Shown one piece after another: positions 42,486-52,831 of a stretch of DNA of 57,464 nucleotides; position 1 is the stretch's first letter, and each line of letters starts with the position of its first letter. The notes under the pieces were generated by a model. It made no database searches and was not told where the DNA came from. It saw only the letters and a list, made by a program, of their open reading frames with translations. The stretch spans positions 1 to 57,464 of the forward strand of contig JACQDL010000007.1 of the NCBI GenBank assembly GCA_016201065.1, in the 5' to 3' direction. The DNA is from Actinomycetota bacterium. GTDB taxonomy: Bacteria > Actinomycetota > Actinomycetes > Mycobacteriales > JACQDL01. The translations under genes were made by a program, and so were the position numbers.

Positions 42486-43376
42486 ATGGCGATCTGGCTC
42501 ACCGAGGACAGCAAGATCATTGTCCAGGGCATGACCGGCTCCGAGGGGCGCAAGCACACCGACCGGATGCTCGCCGCCGGCAGCAAGATCGTCGGTGGGG
42601 TGACCCCGGGGAAGGACGGTCAGCAGGTCGACTTCGGTCCGGGCGCCGGTCCCCTGCCGGTTTTCGGGTCGGTGGGCAAGGCCGTCGCCGAGACCGGCGC
42701 GACGGTCAGCGTGGTCTTCGTTCCACCGAAGTTCGCGAAGGCCGCGGTGCTGGAGGCGATCGACGCCGGCATCGGGCTGTGCGTGGCCATCACCGAGGGC
42801 ATCCCGGTGCACGACACCGCCGAGTTCTGGGCGGCCGCCCAGGGGCAGGACACCCGGATCATCGGTCCCAACTGCCCCGGCCTGATCAGCCCAGGTGCGT
42901 CGAACGCCGGGATCATCCCAGCCGACATCGCCAGGCCGGGCCGGATCGGGCTGGTGAGCAAGTCCGGCACCCTGACCTACCAGATGATGTACGAGCTGCG
43001 TGACATCGGCTTCTCCACCTGCGTGGGGATCGGTGGTGACCCGGTCATCGGCACGACGCACATCGATGCCCTCGCGGCGTTCCAGGCCGACCCGGGCACC
43101 GACGCCATCGTCATGATCGGCGAGATCGGCGGGGACGCCGAGGAGCGGGCCGCGGAGTACGTCCGCGACCACGTCACCAAGCCGGTCGTCGGGTATGTCG
43201 CGGGCTTCACCGCCCCGGAGGGCAAGACGATGGGGCACGCCGGGGCGATCGTCTCCGGCTCCTCCGGCACCGCCCAGGCGAAGAAGGATGCGCTGGAGGC
43301 GGCCGGGGTGAGGGTGGGGAAGACACCGAGCGGGACGGCGCATCTGATGAGAGAAATCATGACGGCCGTTCGGTGA
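42486..43376 (+). CDS. sucD: Succinyl-CoA synthetase alpha subunit
   Basis: This is a 296-residue alpha subunit, with the CoA-binding N-domain ([19 protein letters not shown] and [11 protein letters not shown]), the [20 protein letters not shown] segment, and the phosphorylated His251 in [10 protein letters not shown]. The start ATG lies just downstream of the sucC stop, so the two genes are co-translated. The motifs [10 protein letters not shown] and [17 protein letters not shown] are complete, so the enzyme should be functional. It catalyses the phospho-transfer half of succinyl-CoA hydrolysis. Confidence 0.97.
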   Translation: MAIWLTEDSKIIVQGMTGSEGRKHTDRMLAAGSKIVGGVTPGKDGQQVDFGPGAGPLPVFGSVGKAVAETGATVSVVFVPPKFAKAAVLEAIDAGIGLCVAITEGIPVHDTAEFWAAAQGQDTRIIGPNCPGLISPGASNAGIIPADIARPGRIGLVSKSGTLTYQMMYELRDIGFSTCVGIGGDPVIGTTHIDALAAFQADPGTDAIVMIGEIGGDAEERAAEYVRDHVTKPVVGYVAGFTAPEGKTMGHAGAIVSGSSGTAQAKKDALEAAGVRVGKTPSGTAHLMREIMTAVR

Positions 43377-43594
43377 CCCGCGGCATGCCGGACTGTCCCG
43401 GTCAGCTCCGCCGCGTGTTGATTGCGCCATCCGTCACCATAAACGGTCCCGGCGTGCCATCCTGTCGCCTGCGCGTCGGGGCCGACCTCCTGACCCACCG
43501 GCCGGTCGATGCCGGCCAGCGGTCGCCCTCGGTGCGCGCGTCATCAATCTCGTCCGCGGCCATGTGGTCGCGGCAAAGGTGGAGGCAAACAGGG

Positions 43595-44089
43595 ATGGCC
43601 AATTTCGATCCCAAGAAGGTCTCGACACTCGACTGGGTGCTCATCGGTGCCGGCGGCCTCGCGTTCATCGACAGCTTCCTACCGTGGTACACGGCGTCGT
43701 TCAACATCGCCGGGTTCGTGTCTGGGTCACAGTCGGTGAGTGCGTGGGGTGTCGGCTTCGCGGCGTGGTTCTCGGTCCTGCTGCTCGTGGCCTCCGCTGC
43801 GCTGGTCCTCGGTAAGGCCGCCGACGTCAACGTCGCGCTGCCGATCCCGACGCCGCTCGCCACTCTCGGTGCCTCCGCGCTGGCCCTGCTGCTGATCCTG
43901 CTGCGTTGGGTCACCCTCCCCTCCAACACGGGTCCGGGTGCGTCCTCCGGTGCCGGCTTCGGTCTGTACCTGGGACTGCTGTGCGCTCTCGCTGCGGGTG
44001 GCGCGTCGTTCGTCGCGTTCCGGGCCGCTGGCGGGGACTTCCGGCAGCTCCGTCGTGGGCCGGGCTCGTCGCAGCCGCCGACGGCCTGA
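43595..44089 (+). CDS. Small four-helix membrane protein, function unknown
   Basis: This is a 164-residue protein with about four predicted transmembrane helices (approximately residues 10-30, 44-68, 83-104, 118-140) and short loops, ending in a hydrophilic Arg/Ser/Pro tail. The first helix region reads LDWVLIGAGGLAFIDSFLPWY. I do not recognise a family, but the WVLIGAGGLAFIDSFLPWY pattern and the place before the Gln/Gly-repeat membrane protein suggest it is related to that gene, possibly as a paralogue. GGAGG lies about 14 bases before ATG 43595. Long upstream sequence (43377-43594) has no gene I can support. Confidence 0.72.
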   Translation: MANFDPKKVSTLDWVLIGAGGLAFIDSFLPWYTASFNIAGFVSGSQSVSAWGVGFAAWFSVLLLVASAALVLGKAADVNVALPIPTPLATLGASALALLLILLRWVTLPSNTGPGASSGAGFGLYLGLLCALAAGGASFVAFRAAGGDFRQLRRGPGSSQPPTA

Positions 44090-44332
44090 CATGCTGGCAC
44101 CGGTCCTGGGTCGCCTCACCATGGCGGCCCAGCCGGTTGCCACCTGACCGGTGGGCGCCCCGTATTCGGGCGTTCCGGTACCGTCCCTACTACGGCGCGT
44201 CGGCTTGGTCGCTTGTCGTGAAACCGCGACCGCGGGATCGTCGTGCGCGGGTGGGCGCGTCGTGGCAGCCAAGGATGGCGGTCCGGCGTGCTGGCGGTCG
44301 CCCGCGCCAACGAGGTGACGAGGGAAGGTCTC

Positions 44333-45316
44333 ATGTCGGATCAGATGGGTGGCAACAACCCGCCCGCCGGCGACAACCCGCAGGGCGGCAACAACCCGCA
44401 GGGCGGCGGATACCCCCAGCAGGGCGGGTACGGCGCGGGAGCGGGGCAGGGCGGCGGATACCCCCAGCAGGCTGGTCCCCCGCAGGGCTATGGGCAGCAG
44501 GGTTACGGCCAGCCCGGATATGGGCAGCCCGGATACGGCCAGCAGGGTTATGGGCAGCAGGGTTATGGCCAGCAGGGCTACGGGCAGCCCGGATACGGCC
44601 AGCAGGGCTACCGGCAGCAGGGTGGCCCGACCGGCCGGCACGGCGGCGGTGGGATGCGCTTCGACCTGCAGGCGATCATGCCCGGCGGGCTGGTGGCGGC
44701 GGCCAGCGGCGTGCTGCTCTTCCTCCTGAGCTTCTTCAGCTGGTGGGCGCCGAACGTCGACAAGCTCTGCCGGAGCGCGGGGTTCGGGACCGAGGTGTGC
44801 AAGGCGCAGTACAGCCACTCCGCGCTCGGCTACGCCAGCGCATGGGATCGTGGCATCACCGCCTTTGCGATCCTCCTGGCGGTTGCGATCGCGGCGCTCT
44901 ACCTGACCAAGGCAGCCAACGTCCTGCCCGCGAGCCTGCCGGTCGACCTCATCGCGGTCGGTGCGCTGATCATCGCCGACCTCGGCTTCCTCATCACGTT
45001 CCTGTCCAAGGGGACCGGTGGCGAGTTCATCAGTCGAGGCTGGGCCCAGTGGCTGGCAATGCTGGTCTGGATCGGGCTGAACGCCGGCGTGGGCCTCGAG
45101 CTGGCGCGCTCCGGAGGTCTCAGCGACCTCAAGGATCGCCTGGCCAAGATCCAGCGGCAGCCCTCGGCGCCGGGTGGGTACCCAGGTCAGCAGTCGGCTC
45201 CACCGCAGTGGGGGCAGCAGCCGTCCGCTCCACCGCAGTGGGGGCAGCAACAGTCGGCTCCGCCGCAGTGGCGGCAGCAACATGAGCAGCCCCCCGGCCC
45301 GGGGCAGCAGCCCTAG
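44333..45316 (+). CDS. Membrane protein with YGQQGYGQP-type repeats (Rv0954-like)
   Basis: This is a 327-residue protein. Residues 1-105 are a disordered Gly/Gln/Tyr/Pro-rich tail with repeated YGQQG and YGQPG units and GYPQQ units. Then come four predicted helices ([31 protein letters not shown], with three more by about residue 265) and a C-terminal tail with repeated PPQWGQQ units. The organisation and genomic place match Mycobacterium Rv0954, reported as part of the cell-division complex; I infer a similar role. It lies directly upstream of the PerM-like gene, another division protein. GAGGGAAGG precedes ATG 44333. Confidence 0.8.
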   Translation: MSDQMGGNNPPAGDNPQGGNNPQGGGYPQQGGYGAGAGQGGGYPQQAGPPQGYGQQGYGQPGYGQPGYGQQGYGQQGYGQQGYGQPGYGQQGYRQQGGPTGRHGGGGMRFDLQAIMPGGLVAAASGVLLFLLSFFSWWAPNVDKLCRSAGFGTEVCKAQYSHSALGYASAWDRGITAFAILLAVAIAALYLTKAANVLPASLPVDLIAVGALIIADLGFLITFLSKGTGGEFISRGWAQWLAMLVWIGLNAGVGLELARSGGLSDLKDRLAKIQRQPSAPGGYPGQQSAPPQWGQQPSAPPQWGQQQSAPPQWRQQHEQPPGPGQQP

Positions 45317-45320
45317 GCGG

Positions 45321-46511
45321 ATGGACCGGTACGCCGGCGCGGCAGCGGGCCGGCCCAGGACCGGCGACCGGCGTCGGCGACCGTCGACAGTGTGGTCGGC
45401 CTTCGTCGCGGCGACCAGCAGCGCGTTCGCTGGGTTCGCCGTCGTCGCCGCGCTGGTGCTCGTGGGGTGGGGCCTGTCGTCTCCGGACGCCTCCGCCGCT
45501 GACGCGTTGCGGCTTGCCGCCCAGGGGTGGCTGCTTGCGCACCGCGCCCGGCTGGATCTGGTCGCCGGTGAGGTCGGCCTGGTACCGCTGGGGTTGACCG
45601 CTCTGGTGGCCGGGCTGCTCTACCGGGCGGGCAGTGGGCTCGGGCGGGCGTTGCGGGTCGCCGAGCTCGGCACGGCCGCGCGGGCGGTGGTGGCGCTGTC
45701 CGGCTGTTACGCGGCGGTCGTGGTGATCACCACCGGGCTCGCCGATACCCCGACGGTGCGCGTCGATCCGGCCCGTACCCTGCTCGGCGCCGGCGCGATC
45801 GCTGTCATCTCGGGCGGCCTCGGGCTGCTCCGGGGCAGCCCGCTCGGCGCCCGCCTGCTCACCGAGCTGCCGGACGGGGCCCGCCTGGCGGGTCGGTTCG
45901 CCGCGGTCTCCACGGCGATCGTGATCGCGGCGGGCGCGGTGCTGGCGGGCGGTTCGCTGGCCTTCCACCATCGGCGTGCGGCCGAGCTCTCCCACGCACT
46001 GGCCCCAGGGTTGGTCGACGGGATCGGGCTGACCCTGCTGGGACTGGTGCTGGTGCCGAACGCGGCCGTCTGGGGTGCCGCCTACGCGGTCGGTCCGGGG
46101 TTCGCCGTGGGCGCGGGTACGTCGGTGACGCCGTTGTCGGCCACCGCCGGGCCGGTGCCCGCCTTCCCCCTGCTGGCCGCGGTGCCCGCGGGGGGTCTGC
46201 CGCCGCTGCTGGTGGTGGCCGTGCTCGCCGTGCCGGTCCTCGCCGCCGTCCTGGGTGGGATTGCCGTCGGCCGGGTTCGTGGTCCCACCGGTCGGGCCAT
46301 CCGATCCGTGCTGGCGGGTAGCCTGCTGGCCGGTCTCGGGCTCGCCGTCCTGGCGTGGCTCGCGGGCGGCCCGCTGGGATTTGGTCGGCTGGCCGTCTTT
46401 GGCCCGGTGTTCTGGCGGGTCGGGCTGGCCGCGGCCGCCGAGCTCGCGGTGGTCGGCGTCAACGCCGCCGGGATCACCCGATGGTGGCTGGAGCGGCGGG
46501 CCCTCCGGTGA
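45321..46511 (+). CDS. PerM-like (DUF6350) cell-division membrane protein
   Basis: This is a 396-residue polytopic protein with about nine predicted helices, a basic N-terminus, and a conserved FHHRRAAELSHALAPGLVDGIGLTLLGLVLVPNAAVWGAAYAVGPGFAVGAGTSVTPL stretch in the middle, characteristic of the DUF6350 family (mycobacterial PerM, Rv0955). In Mycobacterium PerM stabilises FtsB and supports division in chronic infection; that function is from the family, not shown here. It is 4 bases after the Rv0954-like gene and 37 bases before purN, in the same order as in M. tuberculosis. ATG 45321 is the conserved start. Confidence 0.85.
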   Translation: MDRYAGAAAGRPRTGDRRRRPSTVWSAFVAATSSAFAGFAVVAALVLVGWGLSSPDASAADALRLAAQGWLLAHRARLDLVAGEVGLVPLGLTALVAGLLYRAGSGLGRALRVAELGTAARAVVALSGCYAAVVVITTGLADTPTVRVDPARTLLGAGAIAVISGGLGLLRGSPLGARLLTELPDGARLAGRFAAVSTAIVIAAGAVLAGGSLAFHHRRAAELSHALAPGLVDGIGLTLLGLVLVPNAAVWGAAYAVGPGFAVGAGTSVTPLSATAGPVPAFPLLAAVPAGGLPPLLVVAVLAVPVLAAVLGGIAVGRVRGPTGRAIRSVLAGSLLAGLGLAVLAWLAGGPLGFGRLAVFGPVFWRVGLAAAAELAVVGVNAAGITRWWLERRALR

Positions 46512-46548
46512 CCGGGTCGCCCGGCGCGGCACGCTAGGGTTCCAGCCT

Positions 46549-47154
46549 GTGACCGCACGGCTTGTCGTACTCGTCTCGGGGGCCGGGACCAACCTGCAGG
46601 CGCTGCTGGACGCCAGCGCAGGTCCCGGGTACGGCGCGCGGGTGGTGGCGGTCGGTGCCGATCGGACCGACATCGAGGCGCTGGCCCGGGCGGAGCGGGC
46701 GGGTGTACCCAGCTTCGTCCGCCGGGTTGCGGACTTCGCAGACCGGGACGGATGGGATCGGTCGCTCACCGACGCGGTCGCCGCGTTCCAGCCCGACCTT
46801 GTCGTCTCGGCCGGCTTCGGCAAGCTGTTCGGTCCGGTCTTCCTGGAGCGGTTCTCCGGCAAGCTGATCAACTCGCATCCGGCGTTGCTGCCGTCCTTCC
46901 CCGGCCTGCACGGTCCCCGGGACGCGCTCGCCTACGGCGTGAAGATCACCGGGGTGACCCTCTTCATGGTGGACGCAGGGGTCGACAGCGGTCCGGTGAT
47001 CGCGCAGGCCGCGGTGCCGGTGGACGACGACGACGACGAGACCACGTTGCACGAGCGGATCAAGGAGGTCGAGCGCGGGTTGATGGTCGACACGGTCGGC
47101 CGGATGGTCCGCGACGGCTACCGCGTGCGGGGCAGGAAGGTGCTCATTCCTTGA
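46549..47154 (+). CDS. purN: Phosphoribosylglycinamide formyltransferase
   Basis: This is a 201-residue GAR transformylase that transfers a formyl group from 10-formyl-tetrahydrofolate in purine synthesis. It has the N-terminal phosphate loop [16 protein letters not shown], the catalytic Asn/His region [17 protein letters not shown], and the conserved [17 protein letters not shown], whose Asp is part of the active site. The GTG at 46549 fits the family start. Its last bases overlap the purH start (TTGA), so the two are translationally coupled; folD, which makes the 10-formyl-THF, is encoded just downstream. Confidence 0.96.
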   Translation: MTARLVVLVSGAGTNLQALLDASAGPGYGARVVAVGADRTDIEALARAERAGVPSFVRRVADFADRDGWDRSLTDAVAAFQPDLVVSAGFGKLFGPVFLERFSGKLINSHPALLPSFPGLHGPRDALAYGVKITGVTLFMVDAGVDSGPVIAQAAVPVDDDDDETTLHERIKEVERGLMVDTVGRMVRDGYRVRGRKVLIP

Positions 47155-48737
47155 CAGACGACCCGACCGCCGGCCAGGGCGGGACCAGGAGACGGGTCCG
47201 TCGCGCGCTGATCAGCGTGTCGGACAAGGCCGGCGTGGCCGAGCTGGGGCGGGCGCTGGCCGCCGCCGGTGTGGAGATCGTCTCCACCGGCTCGACCGCC
47301 GGCGCGCTGCGGGAGGCCGGCGTCCCGGTGACCGCCGTGGAGGAGCTGACCGGCTTCCCGGAGTGCCTGGATGGCCGGGTCAAGACCTTGCACCCCCGGG
47401 TGCACGCCGGTCTGCTGGCCGACACCCGCCGCCCCGCCCACGTCGCGCAGCTCGCCGAGCTCGGCATCGCGCCGTTCGAGCTTCTGGTCTGCAACCTCTA
47501 CCCGTTCGCCGCGACCGTCGCGGCCGGGGCGGACGCCGAGCAGGTCGTGGAGCAGATCGACATCGGCGGTCCGGCCATGGTCCGGGCCGCCGCGAAGAAC
47601 TACGCCGCGGTCGCGGTGGCGGTCGAGCCGCGGCAGTACCCCGAGGTGCTTGCGGCGGTGCGGGCCGGCGGGTTCGACGATGTGCAGCGGCGCCGGTTGG
47701 CTGCGGCGGCGTTCGCGCACACCGCGCGCTATGACGTCGCCGTGGCGGGGTGGTTCGCCGCCCAACCGGATGACGCCGGGCCGTCCCCGCGCTGGCCGGC
47801 GTTCGACGGGATCACGCTGCGCCGCGCCGCAGTGCTCCGCTACGGCGAGAACCCGCACCAGGCCGCCGCGCTCTACAGCCGCGACGGCGAGCCGGCCGGG
47901 CTGGCCCAGGCGGAGCTTCGGCACGGCAAGGAGATGTCGTACAACAACTACCTCGACGCGGACGTGGCCTGGCGGGCCGTGCACGACTTCACCGAGCCGT
48001 GCGTGGCGATCATCAAGCACGCCAACCCGTGCGGCCTCGCGGTCGGCGCCGACGTCGCCGAGGCGCACCGCAAGGCCCACGCCTGCGACCCGGTGTCGGC
48101 GTTCGGTGGGGTCATCGCCACCAACCGGACGGTGACCGTGGCGATGGCCCGCCAGGTCGCCGAGGTGTTCACCGAGGTCGTGGTCGCGCCCGGCTACGAC
48201 GATGGTGCGCTGGAGGTGCTCACCGCCCGCAAGAACCTCCGCCTGCTCGTCGGGCCGGCCTGGACGCCGGCCGCGGTCGAGCATCGCCCGATCTCCGGGG
48301 GGATGCTGGCGCAGTCGGCGGACCGGATCGACGCGGTCGGTGACGACCCGGCGGCGTGGACGTTGGTCGCCGGTGATCCGGCCGACCCGGCGACCCTGGC
48401 CGACTGCCGGTTCGCCTGGCGGGCCGCGCGCGGGGTGCGTTCCAACGCGATCCTGCTGGCCCGGGACGGTGCGACGGTCGGCGTCGGCATGGGACAGGTC
48501 AACCGGGTGGACGCGGCCCGGCTGGCCGTGTCAAGGGCCGGGGACCGGGCGGCCGGTGCGGTCGCGGCCTCCGATGCGTTCTTCCCGTTCCCTGACGGCC
48601 TCGCGGTGCTCCTGGACGCGGGGGTGCGGGCGGTCGTGCAACCGGGGGGTTCGGTCCGGGACGAGGAGGTCGTGGCGGCAGCCCGGCAGGCCGGGGCCAC
48701 CATGTACCTGACCGGCGCCCGGCACTTCTGCCACTGA
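47151..48737 (+). CDS. purH: Bifunctional AICAR formyltransferase/IMP cyclohydrolase
   Basis: This is a 528-residue enzyme for the last two steps to IMP. The N-terminal IMP cyclohydrolase (MGS-like) domain begins [33 protein letters not shown], with [16 protein letters not shown]. The C-terminal AICAR transformylase has [13 protein letters not shown], the Lys-His pair in [13 protein letters not shown], and the end [15 protein letters not shown]. The start is a TTG at 47151, overlapping the purN stop codon as TTGA with AGGAAGG 9 bases upstream; no ATG or GTG start fits the family. The length is normal. Confidence 0.95.
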   Translation: MTDDPTAGQGGTRRRVRRALISVSDKAGVAELGRALAAAGVEIVSTGSTAGALREAGVPVTAVEELTGFPECLDGRVKTLHPRVHAGLLADTRRPAHVAQLAELGIAPFELLVCNLYPFAATVAAGADAEQVVEQIDIGGPAMVRAAAKNYAAVAVAVEPRQYPEVLAAVRAGGFDDVQRRRLAAAAFAHTARYDVAVAGWFAAQPDDAGPSPRWPAFDGITLRRAAVLRYGENPHQAAALYSRDGEPAGLAQAELRHGKEMSYNNYLDADVAWRAVHDFTEPCVAIIKHANPCGLAVGADVAEAHRKAHACDPVSAFGGVIATNRTVTVAMARQVAEVFTEVVVAPGYDDGALEVLTARKNLRLLVGPAWTPAAVEHRPISGGMLAQSADRIDAVGDDPAAWTLVAGDPADPATLADCRFAWRAARGVRSNAILLARDGATVGVGMGQVNRVDAARLAVSRAGDRAAGAVAASDAFFPFPDGLAVLLDAGVRAVVQPGGSVRDEEVVAAARQAGATMYLTGARHFCH

Positions 48738-48767
48738 CGTCCGCACCGCGGGTGGAAGACTGTCGGC

Positions 48768-49610
48768 GTGACCGCGACGATCCTGGACGGCAGGGCAACC
48801 CTGGCCGCGATCAAGTCCGAGCTCAAGGCCCGGGTCGAGGCGCTGCGCGAGCGCGGCATCGTGCCCGGCCTCGGCACCGTGCTGGTGGGGGACAACCCCG
48901 CGAGCCAGTTCTACGTGCGGGCCAAACACAACGACTGCGCCGAGGTCGGCATCACCAGCATCCGGCGTGAGCTGCCCGGCGACGCCACCCAGGCCGAGGT
49001 GGAGGCGGTCATCGACGCGCTGAACGCCGACCCCGCGTGCACGGCGTTCCTCGTGCAGCAGCCCACCGGACTCGACGAGCACGCCATCCTCGCCCGGGTC
49101 GACCCGGGCAAGGACGTTGACGGGCTTCACCCGATCAACCTGGGGTGGCTGGTGCTCGGCCGGCCGGCGCCGCTGCCGTGCACGCCGGCCGGGATCGTCG
49201 AGCTGCTGCGCCGCTACGACGTGCCGATCGCCGGGGCGCACGTGGTGGTCGTCGGCCGCGGGATCACCGTCGGCCGGCCGCTGGGGCTGCTGCTGACCCG
49301 GCGGAGCGAGAACGCGACCGTCACGCTCTGCCACACCGGCACCCGGGACCTGACCGGGCATCTCCGCCGCGCCGACATCGTCGTCGCGGCGGCCGGCTCA
49401 CCGGGGCTGATCACCGCCGAGCTGGTCCGGCCGGGTGCCGCGGTGCTCGACGTCGGGGTGAGCCGGGTCGACGGCAAGATCGCTGGCGACGTGGCCGCCG
49501 ACGTGGCAGCGGTCGCCGGCTTCGTCGCCCCGAACCCCGGCGGGGTGGGGCCGATGACCCGGGCCATGTTGCTCAGCAACGTCGTTCAGCTCGCCGAGAC
49601 GCACGCGTGA
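48768..49610 (+). CDS. folD: Methylenetetrahydrofolate dehydrogenase/cyclohydrolase
   Basis: This is a 280-residue bifunctional enzyme making 10-formyl-tetrahydrofolate, the cofactor used by PurN and PurH encoded upstream. The catalytic part has [14 protein letters not shown] with the active-site Lys (VRAKH) and [12 protein letters not shown]. The NADP domain carries [17 protein letters not shown] and the C-terminal motif [20 protein letters not shown]. All conserved residues are present. The GTG at 48768 gives the expected N-terminus ([19 protein letters not shown]). Placing folD beside purNH suggests coordinated purine and one-carbon flux. Confidence 0.96.
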   Translation: MTATILDGRATLAAIKSELKARVEALRERGIVPGLGTVLVGDNPASQFYVRAKHNDCAEVGITSIRRELPGDATQAEVEAVIDALNADPACTAFLVQQPTGLDEHAILARVDPGKDVDGLHPINLGWLVLGRPAPLPCTPAGIVELLRRYDVPIAGAHVVVVGRGITVGRPLGLLLTRRSENATVTLCHTGTRDLTGHLRRADIVVAAAGSPGLITAELVRPGAAVLDVGVSRVDGKIAGDVAADVAAVAGFVAPNPGGVGPMTRAMLLSNVVQLAETHA

Positions 49611-49734
49611 GCGGCGACCGACCCGCGAACCGGACCCGGAGTACGTTGGGCCCAAGCACCAGCACTGGATGCCGATCCAGGTGCGGGTGTGAGGTTGCCG
49701 CCTCCATCTGTGATCACCCTTGAGGACGGCCGCG

Positions 49735-50160
49735 GTGCGAGAACGTTCAACTCCATCGGAGCCGGCGGGCTGGCCCCCTTTCGGCTCGCCGACGCCTCCG
49801 CCGGCAATACCGCCCGCGCTCCCGGTGACGCCGGGGCCGGCAACGCCGCCAGTCCTGCCGGCCCCGGCGCACGCCAGGGACCTGCGGCTGGCGAACCTGC
49901 GCAACGCGCCGGCACTGACCGTGCTCGCGCTCACGGTCGGCGGCCTTGCCTACTCCGCCGTGGTGCCCGCGCACTGGCTGCGCGGTGTTCTGATCATGGC
50001 CAGCGGGATGATCATCGGGGGCGCCTTCCGGCTCATGCTGCCGACCCGGCAGGCGGGCGTGCTGGCCGTCCGGGGGCGGCTGTCCGACGTGTTGTGCTAT
50101 CTCGGCATCGGCGCCGTGCTCTGGGTGGTCGGCCTGTGGCTTCCGATGGCCCGGGGGTAG
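49735..50160 (+). CDS. DUF3017 membrane protein
   Basis: This is a roughly 141-residue protein. A Pro-rich cytoplasmic N-terminus (about 1-50) is followed by three predicted helices (APALTVLALTVGGLAYSAVV, GVLIMASGMIIGGAFRLML and VLCYLGIGAVLWVVGLWLPMA), with the RLMLPTRQAGVLAVRGRLSDV loop characteristic of DUF3017. This family is regularly encoded after folD in actinomycetes; the function is unknown. The GTG at 49735 has GAGGA 8 bases upstream; a TTG at 49720 would add five residues. It precedes mdh. Confidence 0.85.
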   Translation: MRERSTPSEPAGWPPFGSPTPPPAIPPALPVTPGPATPPVLPAPAHARDLRLANLRNAPALTVLALTVGGLAYSAVVPAHWLRGVLIMASGMIIGGAFRLMLPTRQAGVLAVRGRLSDVLCYLGIGAVLWVVGLWLPMARG

Positions 50161-50292
50161 CCATCAACCCCCATCGTGACCGTGCGGGTGCCGCACGCCA
50201 CACCGCCCGCAACATCGTCGGCGCTGACCGCTCGGATAGCCTCCGGGTGTGCCGTACCACCTCGGCGCGCGGGAGTTCAGGAGGCCCGATCC

Positions 50293-51252
50293 ATGGCTGA
50301 ACGCAAGGGCAAGGTCACCGTCGTGGGAGCCGGCTTCTACGGCTCGACCACCGCGCAGCGGCTGGCCGAGTACGACATCTTCGAGACCGTCGTGCTCACC
50401 GACATCGTCGAGGGCAAGCCCGAGGGGTTGGCCCTGGACCTCAACCAGTCCCGCCCGATCGAGGGCTTCGAGACCAGGGTGGTCGGTCAGACCACCGGGG
50501 TGGACGGCACCGGCTACGAGGCGATCGCCGGTTCCGACATCGTGGTGATCACCGCTGGCCTGCCACGCAAGCCCGGCATGAGCCGGATGGACCTGCTGGA
50601 GGTCAACGCGAGGATCGTCCGTGGTGTCTCGGAGAACGTCGCCCGGCACGCGCCCGACGCCGTCGTCATCGTCGTCTCCAACCCGCTGGACGAGATGACG
50701 GCGCTGACCCAGCTCGCCACCGGGTTCCCGAAGAACCGGGTGCTGGGGCAGGCCGGCATGCTCGACACCGCCCGGTTCAGCTACTTCGTGGCCGAGGCGC
50801 TCGCGGTCCCGGTCGGCGCGGTGCGGACCCTGACCCTCGGCTCGCACGGCGACACCATGGTTCCGGTGCCGTCCCGCTGCACCGTGCAGGGCACGCCGCT
50901 GACCGAGCTGCTCTCCGCGGAGAAGATCGACGAGCTGGTGACCCGGACCCGCAACGGCGGCGCCGAGGTCGTCGCCCTGCTGAAGACCGGTTCGGCGTAC
51001 TTCGCGCCCTCGGCGGCGGCGGCCCGGATGGCCCGCGCGGTCGCCACCGACTCCGGTGACGTGCTGCCGGTGTGCGCCTGGGTCGACGGCGAGTACGGGA
51101 TCGCGGGCGTCTACCTGGGTGTCGAGGCGGAGATCGGTGCCGGTGGCGTGCGGCGGGTGGTGGCCGGTGAGCTGACCGGCAGCGAGCTGGCCGGGCTGAC
51201 CGAGGCCGCCGAGGCGGTCCGGGCCAAGCAGGCCGACGTGGTCAACCTGTAG
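50293..51252 (+). CDS. mdh: Malate dehydrogenase (LDH-like type)
   Basis: This is a 319-residue NAD-dependent malate dehydrogenase of the lactate-dehydrogenase-like class. It has the Rossmann motif [19 protein letters not shown], the NAD-binding [21 protein letters not shown] segment with substrate-binding Arg residues, the catalytic Asp in the NPLDEMT and GMLDTARFS region, and the catalytic His near residue 195 in [10 protein letters not shown]. It oxidises malate to oxaloacetate in the citric acid cycle. AGGAGG precedes ATG 50293. It sits between folD/DUF3017 and icd. Confidence 0.93.
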   Translation: MAERKGKVTVVGAGFYGSTTAQRLAEYDIFETVVLTDIVEGKPEGLALDLNQSRPIEGFETRVVGQTTGVDGTGYEAIAGSDIVVITAGLPRKPGMSRMDLLEVNARIVRGVSENVARHAPDAVVIVVSNPLDEMTALTQLATGFPKNRVLGQAGMLDTARFSYFVAEALAVPVGAVRTLTLGSHGDTMVPVPSRCTVQGTPLTELLSAEKIDELVTRTRNGGAEVVALLKTGSAYFAPSAAAARMARAVATDSGDVLPVCAWVDGEYGIAGVYLGVEAEIGAGGVRRVVAGELTGSELAGLTEAAEAVRAKQADVVNL

Positions 51253-51364
51253 CCACCCGCGCCGGCTCCGGCGCGGCGCTGGCTCGCGCGCCTCTGGCGC
51301 GGTGTCGACCGGGCCGTCGAGTACTCTCGCAGGGCCCAGGGACTGCGAGAGGAGATCGTCGCGG

Positions 51365-52585
51365 ATGGCGAAGATCAAGGTGACCGGGCCGGTCGTCGAG
51401 CTCGACGGCGACGAGATGACCAGGATCATCTGGGCGTTCATCAAGGATCGGCTCATCCTGCCGTACCTGGATGTCGACCTGCGGTACTACGACCTGTCGA
51501 TCCAGCACCGGGACGCCACCGACGACCAGGTCACGGTCGACGCGGCGCACGCCATCGCCGAGCACGGGGTCGGCGTGAAGTGCGCCACCATCACGCCGGA
51601 CGAGGCCCGGGTCACGGAGTTCGGGCTCAAGAAGATGTGGCGGTCGCCCAACGGCACGATCCGCAACATCCTCGGTGGTGTCGTCTTCCGGGAGCCGATC
51701 ATCATGGCCAACGTGCCACGGCTGGTGCCGGGGTGGACGAAGCCGATCGTGATCGGGCGGCACGCGCACGGCGACCAGTACAAGGCGACGGATTTCACCG
51801 TGCCCGGGCCGGGCACGGTCACGATCACCTACACCCCCGACGATGGTGCCGAGCCGGTCCGGTTCGAGGTGGCGCGCTTCCCCGAGGGTGGCGGCGTCGC
51901 GCTGGGGATGTACAACTTCCGGCGGTCGATCGAGGACTTCGCGCGGGCGTCGCTGCGGTACGGGCTGGCCCGCAGCTACCCGGTGTACCTGTCGACGAAG
52001 AACACGATCCTCAAGGCGTACGACGGGATGTTCAAGGACGTCTTCGCCGAGGTCTTCGAGGCCGAGTTCAAGGCCGACTTCGAGGCCGCCGGGCTGACCT
52101 ACGAGCACCGGCTGATCGACGACATGGTCGCCGCCGCGCTGAAGTGGGAGGGCGGCTACGTCTGGGCGTGCAAGAACTACGACGGCGACGTGCAGTCCGA
52201 CACCGTCGCGCAGGGATTCGGGTCGCTCGGCCTGATGACCTCGGTGCTGATGACCCCGGACGGGCGCACCGTGGAGGCGGAGGCCGCGCACGGCACGGTG
52301 ACCCGGCACTACCGGGCGCACCAGCGCGGCGAGAAGACCTCCACCAACCCGATCGCGTCGATCTTCGCCTGGACCCGGGGCCTCGCGCACCGCGGCACCC
52401 TGGACGGCACCCCCGCCGTCGTGGACTTCGCCACCACCCTGGAGCGGGTCTGCGTCGAAACGGTCGAGAGCGGTCAGATGACCAAGGACCTCGCGCTCAT
52501 CATCGGCCCGGACGCTCCGTGGCTGACCACCGAGGAGTTCCTCGGCGCGATCGCCGACAACCTGCGCGTGGCGACGGGCGGCTGA
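51365..52585 (+). CDS. icd: NADP-dependent isocitrate dehydrogenase
   Basis: This is a 406-residue homodimeric NADP-IDH of the eukaryotic-like subfamily. It begins [23 protein letters not shown] and has the substrate motif [28 protein letters not shown], with the phospho-regulatory-type Ser absent as usual for this subgroup, and the conserved [31 protein letters not shown] and [26 protein letters not shown] regions. It oxidises isocitrate to 2-oxoglutarate. The GTG-rich upstream gap contains a small hairpin (51259-51274) between mdh and icd. A hairpin overlaps its stop codon. Confidence 0.96.
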   Translation: MAKIKVTGPVVELDGDEMTRIIWAFIKDRLILPYLDVDLRYYDLSIQHRDATDDQVTVDAAHAIAEHGVGVKCATITPDEARVTEFGLKKMWRSPNGTIRNILGGVVFREPIIMANVPRLVPGWTKPIVIGRHAHGDQYKATDFTVPGPGTVTITYTPDDGAEPVRFEVARFPEGGGVALGMYNFRRSIEDFARASLRYGLARSYPVYLSTKNTILKAYDGMFKDVFAEVFEAEFKADFEAAGLTYEHRLIDDMVAAALKWEGGYVWACKNYDGDVQSDTVAQGFGSLGLMTSVLMTPDGRTVEAEAAHGTVTRHYRAHQRGEKTSTNPIASIFAWTRGLAHRGTLDGTPAVVDFATTLERVCVETVESGQMTKDLALIIGPDAPWLTTEEFLGAIADNLRVATGG

Positions 52586-52606
52586 CTTCGCGGCGGGCGG
52601 TCAGCC
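52580..52606. terminator. Bidirectional terminator hairpin between icd and DUF397 gene
   Basis: GGCTGAC (52580-52586) pairs with GTCAGCC (52600-52606) around a 13-base loop. It spans both stop codons of these convergent genes. Confidence 0.6.
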
Positions 52607-52831
52607 GGTCGTGAAGTGGTCGAACTCACCCTTGGTCGCGCCGTCCAGCCACGCGGCGAACTCCGCCGGGGTGAACCGCAGCACCGGGCCGGTCGGGTCC
52701 TTGCTGTCCCGGATCTCGATCCCCCCGGCGTTCCGGCGCATCTCCACGCAGTCGCCCCCGCCACCGGACGCGGTTGCCTTGATCCATGGGGTGTCCGCGT
52801 CGTGGGCCGGGTTGTGGGTCACGGTAGCCAC
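52601..52831 (-). CDS. DUF397 protein
   Basis: This is a 76-residue protein of the DUF397 family, with the hallmark WIKATASGGGGDCVEM, then IRDSKDPTGPVLRFTPAEFAAWL. These small proteins are nearly always encoded next to an XRE regulator with a DUF5753 C-terminus in actinomycetes and are thought to act with it in developmental or antibiotic control; BldB-like and WhiJ/AbaA-like pairs are the known cases. Here the gene overlaps the stop of its partner by 13 bases, so they are coupled. Its start is a GTG with GGAGG just upstream. Confidence 0.92.
   Translation of the reverse strand: MATVTHNPAHDADTPWIKATASGGGGDCVEMRRNAGGIEIRDSKDPTGPVLRFTPAEFAAWLDGATKGEFDHFTTG

Noticed and set aside
44485-44620. 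CRISPR-like short repeats
   Set aside because: The repeats are in-frame [10 protein letters not shown] codons inside a protein gene, with no spacers of constant length.
45129-46871. 580-codon minus-strand frame opposite the PerM-like and purN genes
   Set aside because: It crosses three well-supported plus-strand genes and has the composition of antisense high-GC DNA.
46752-47150. Upstream extension of purH into purN
   Set aside because: The purH frame is open through purN, but family similarity begins just after the TTG at 47151, which has a good ribosome binding site.
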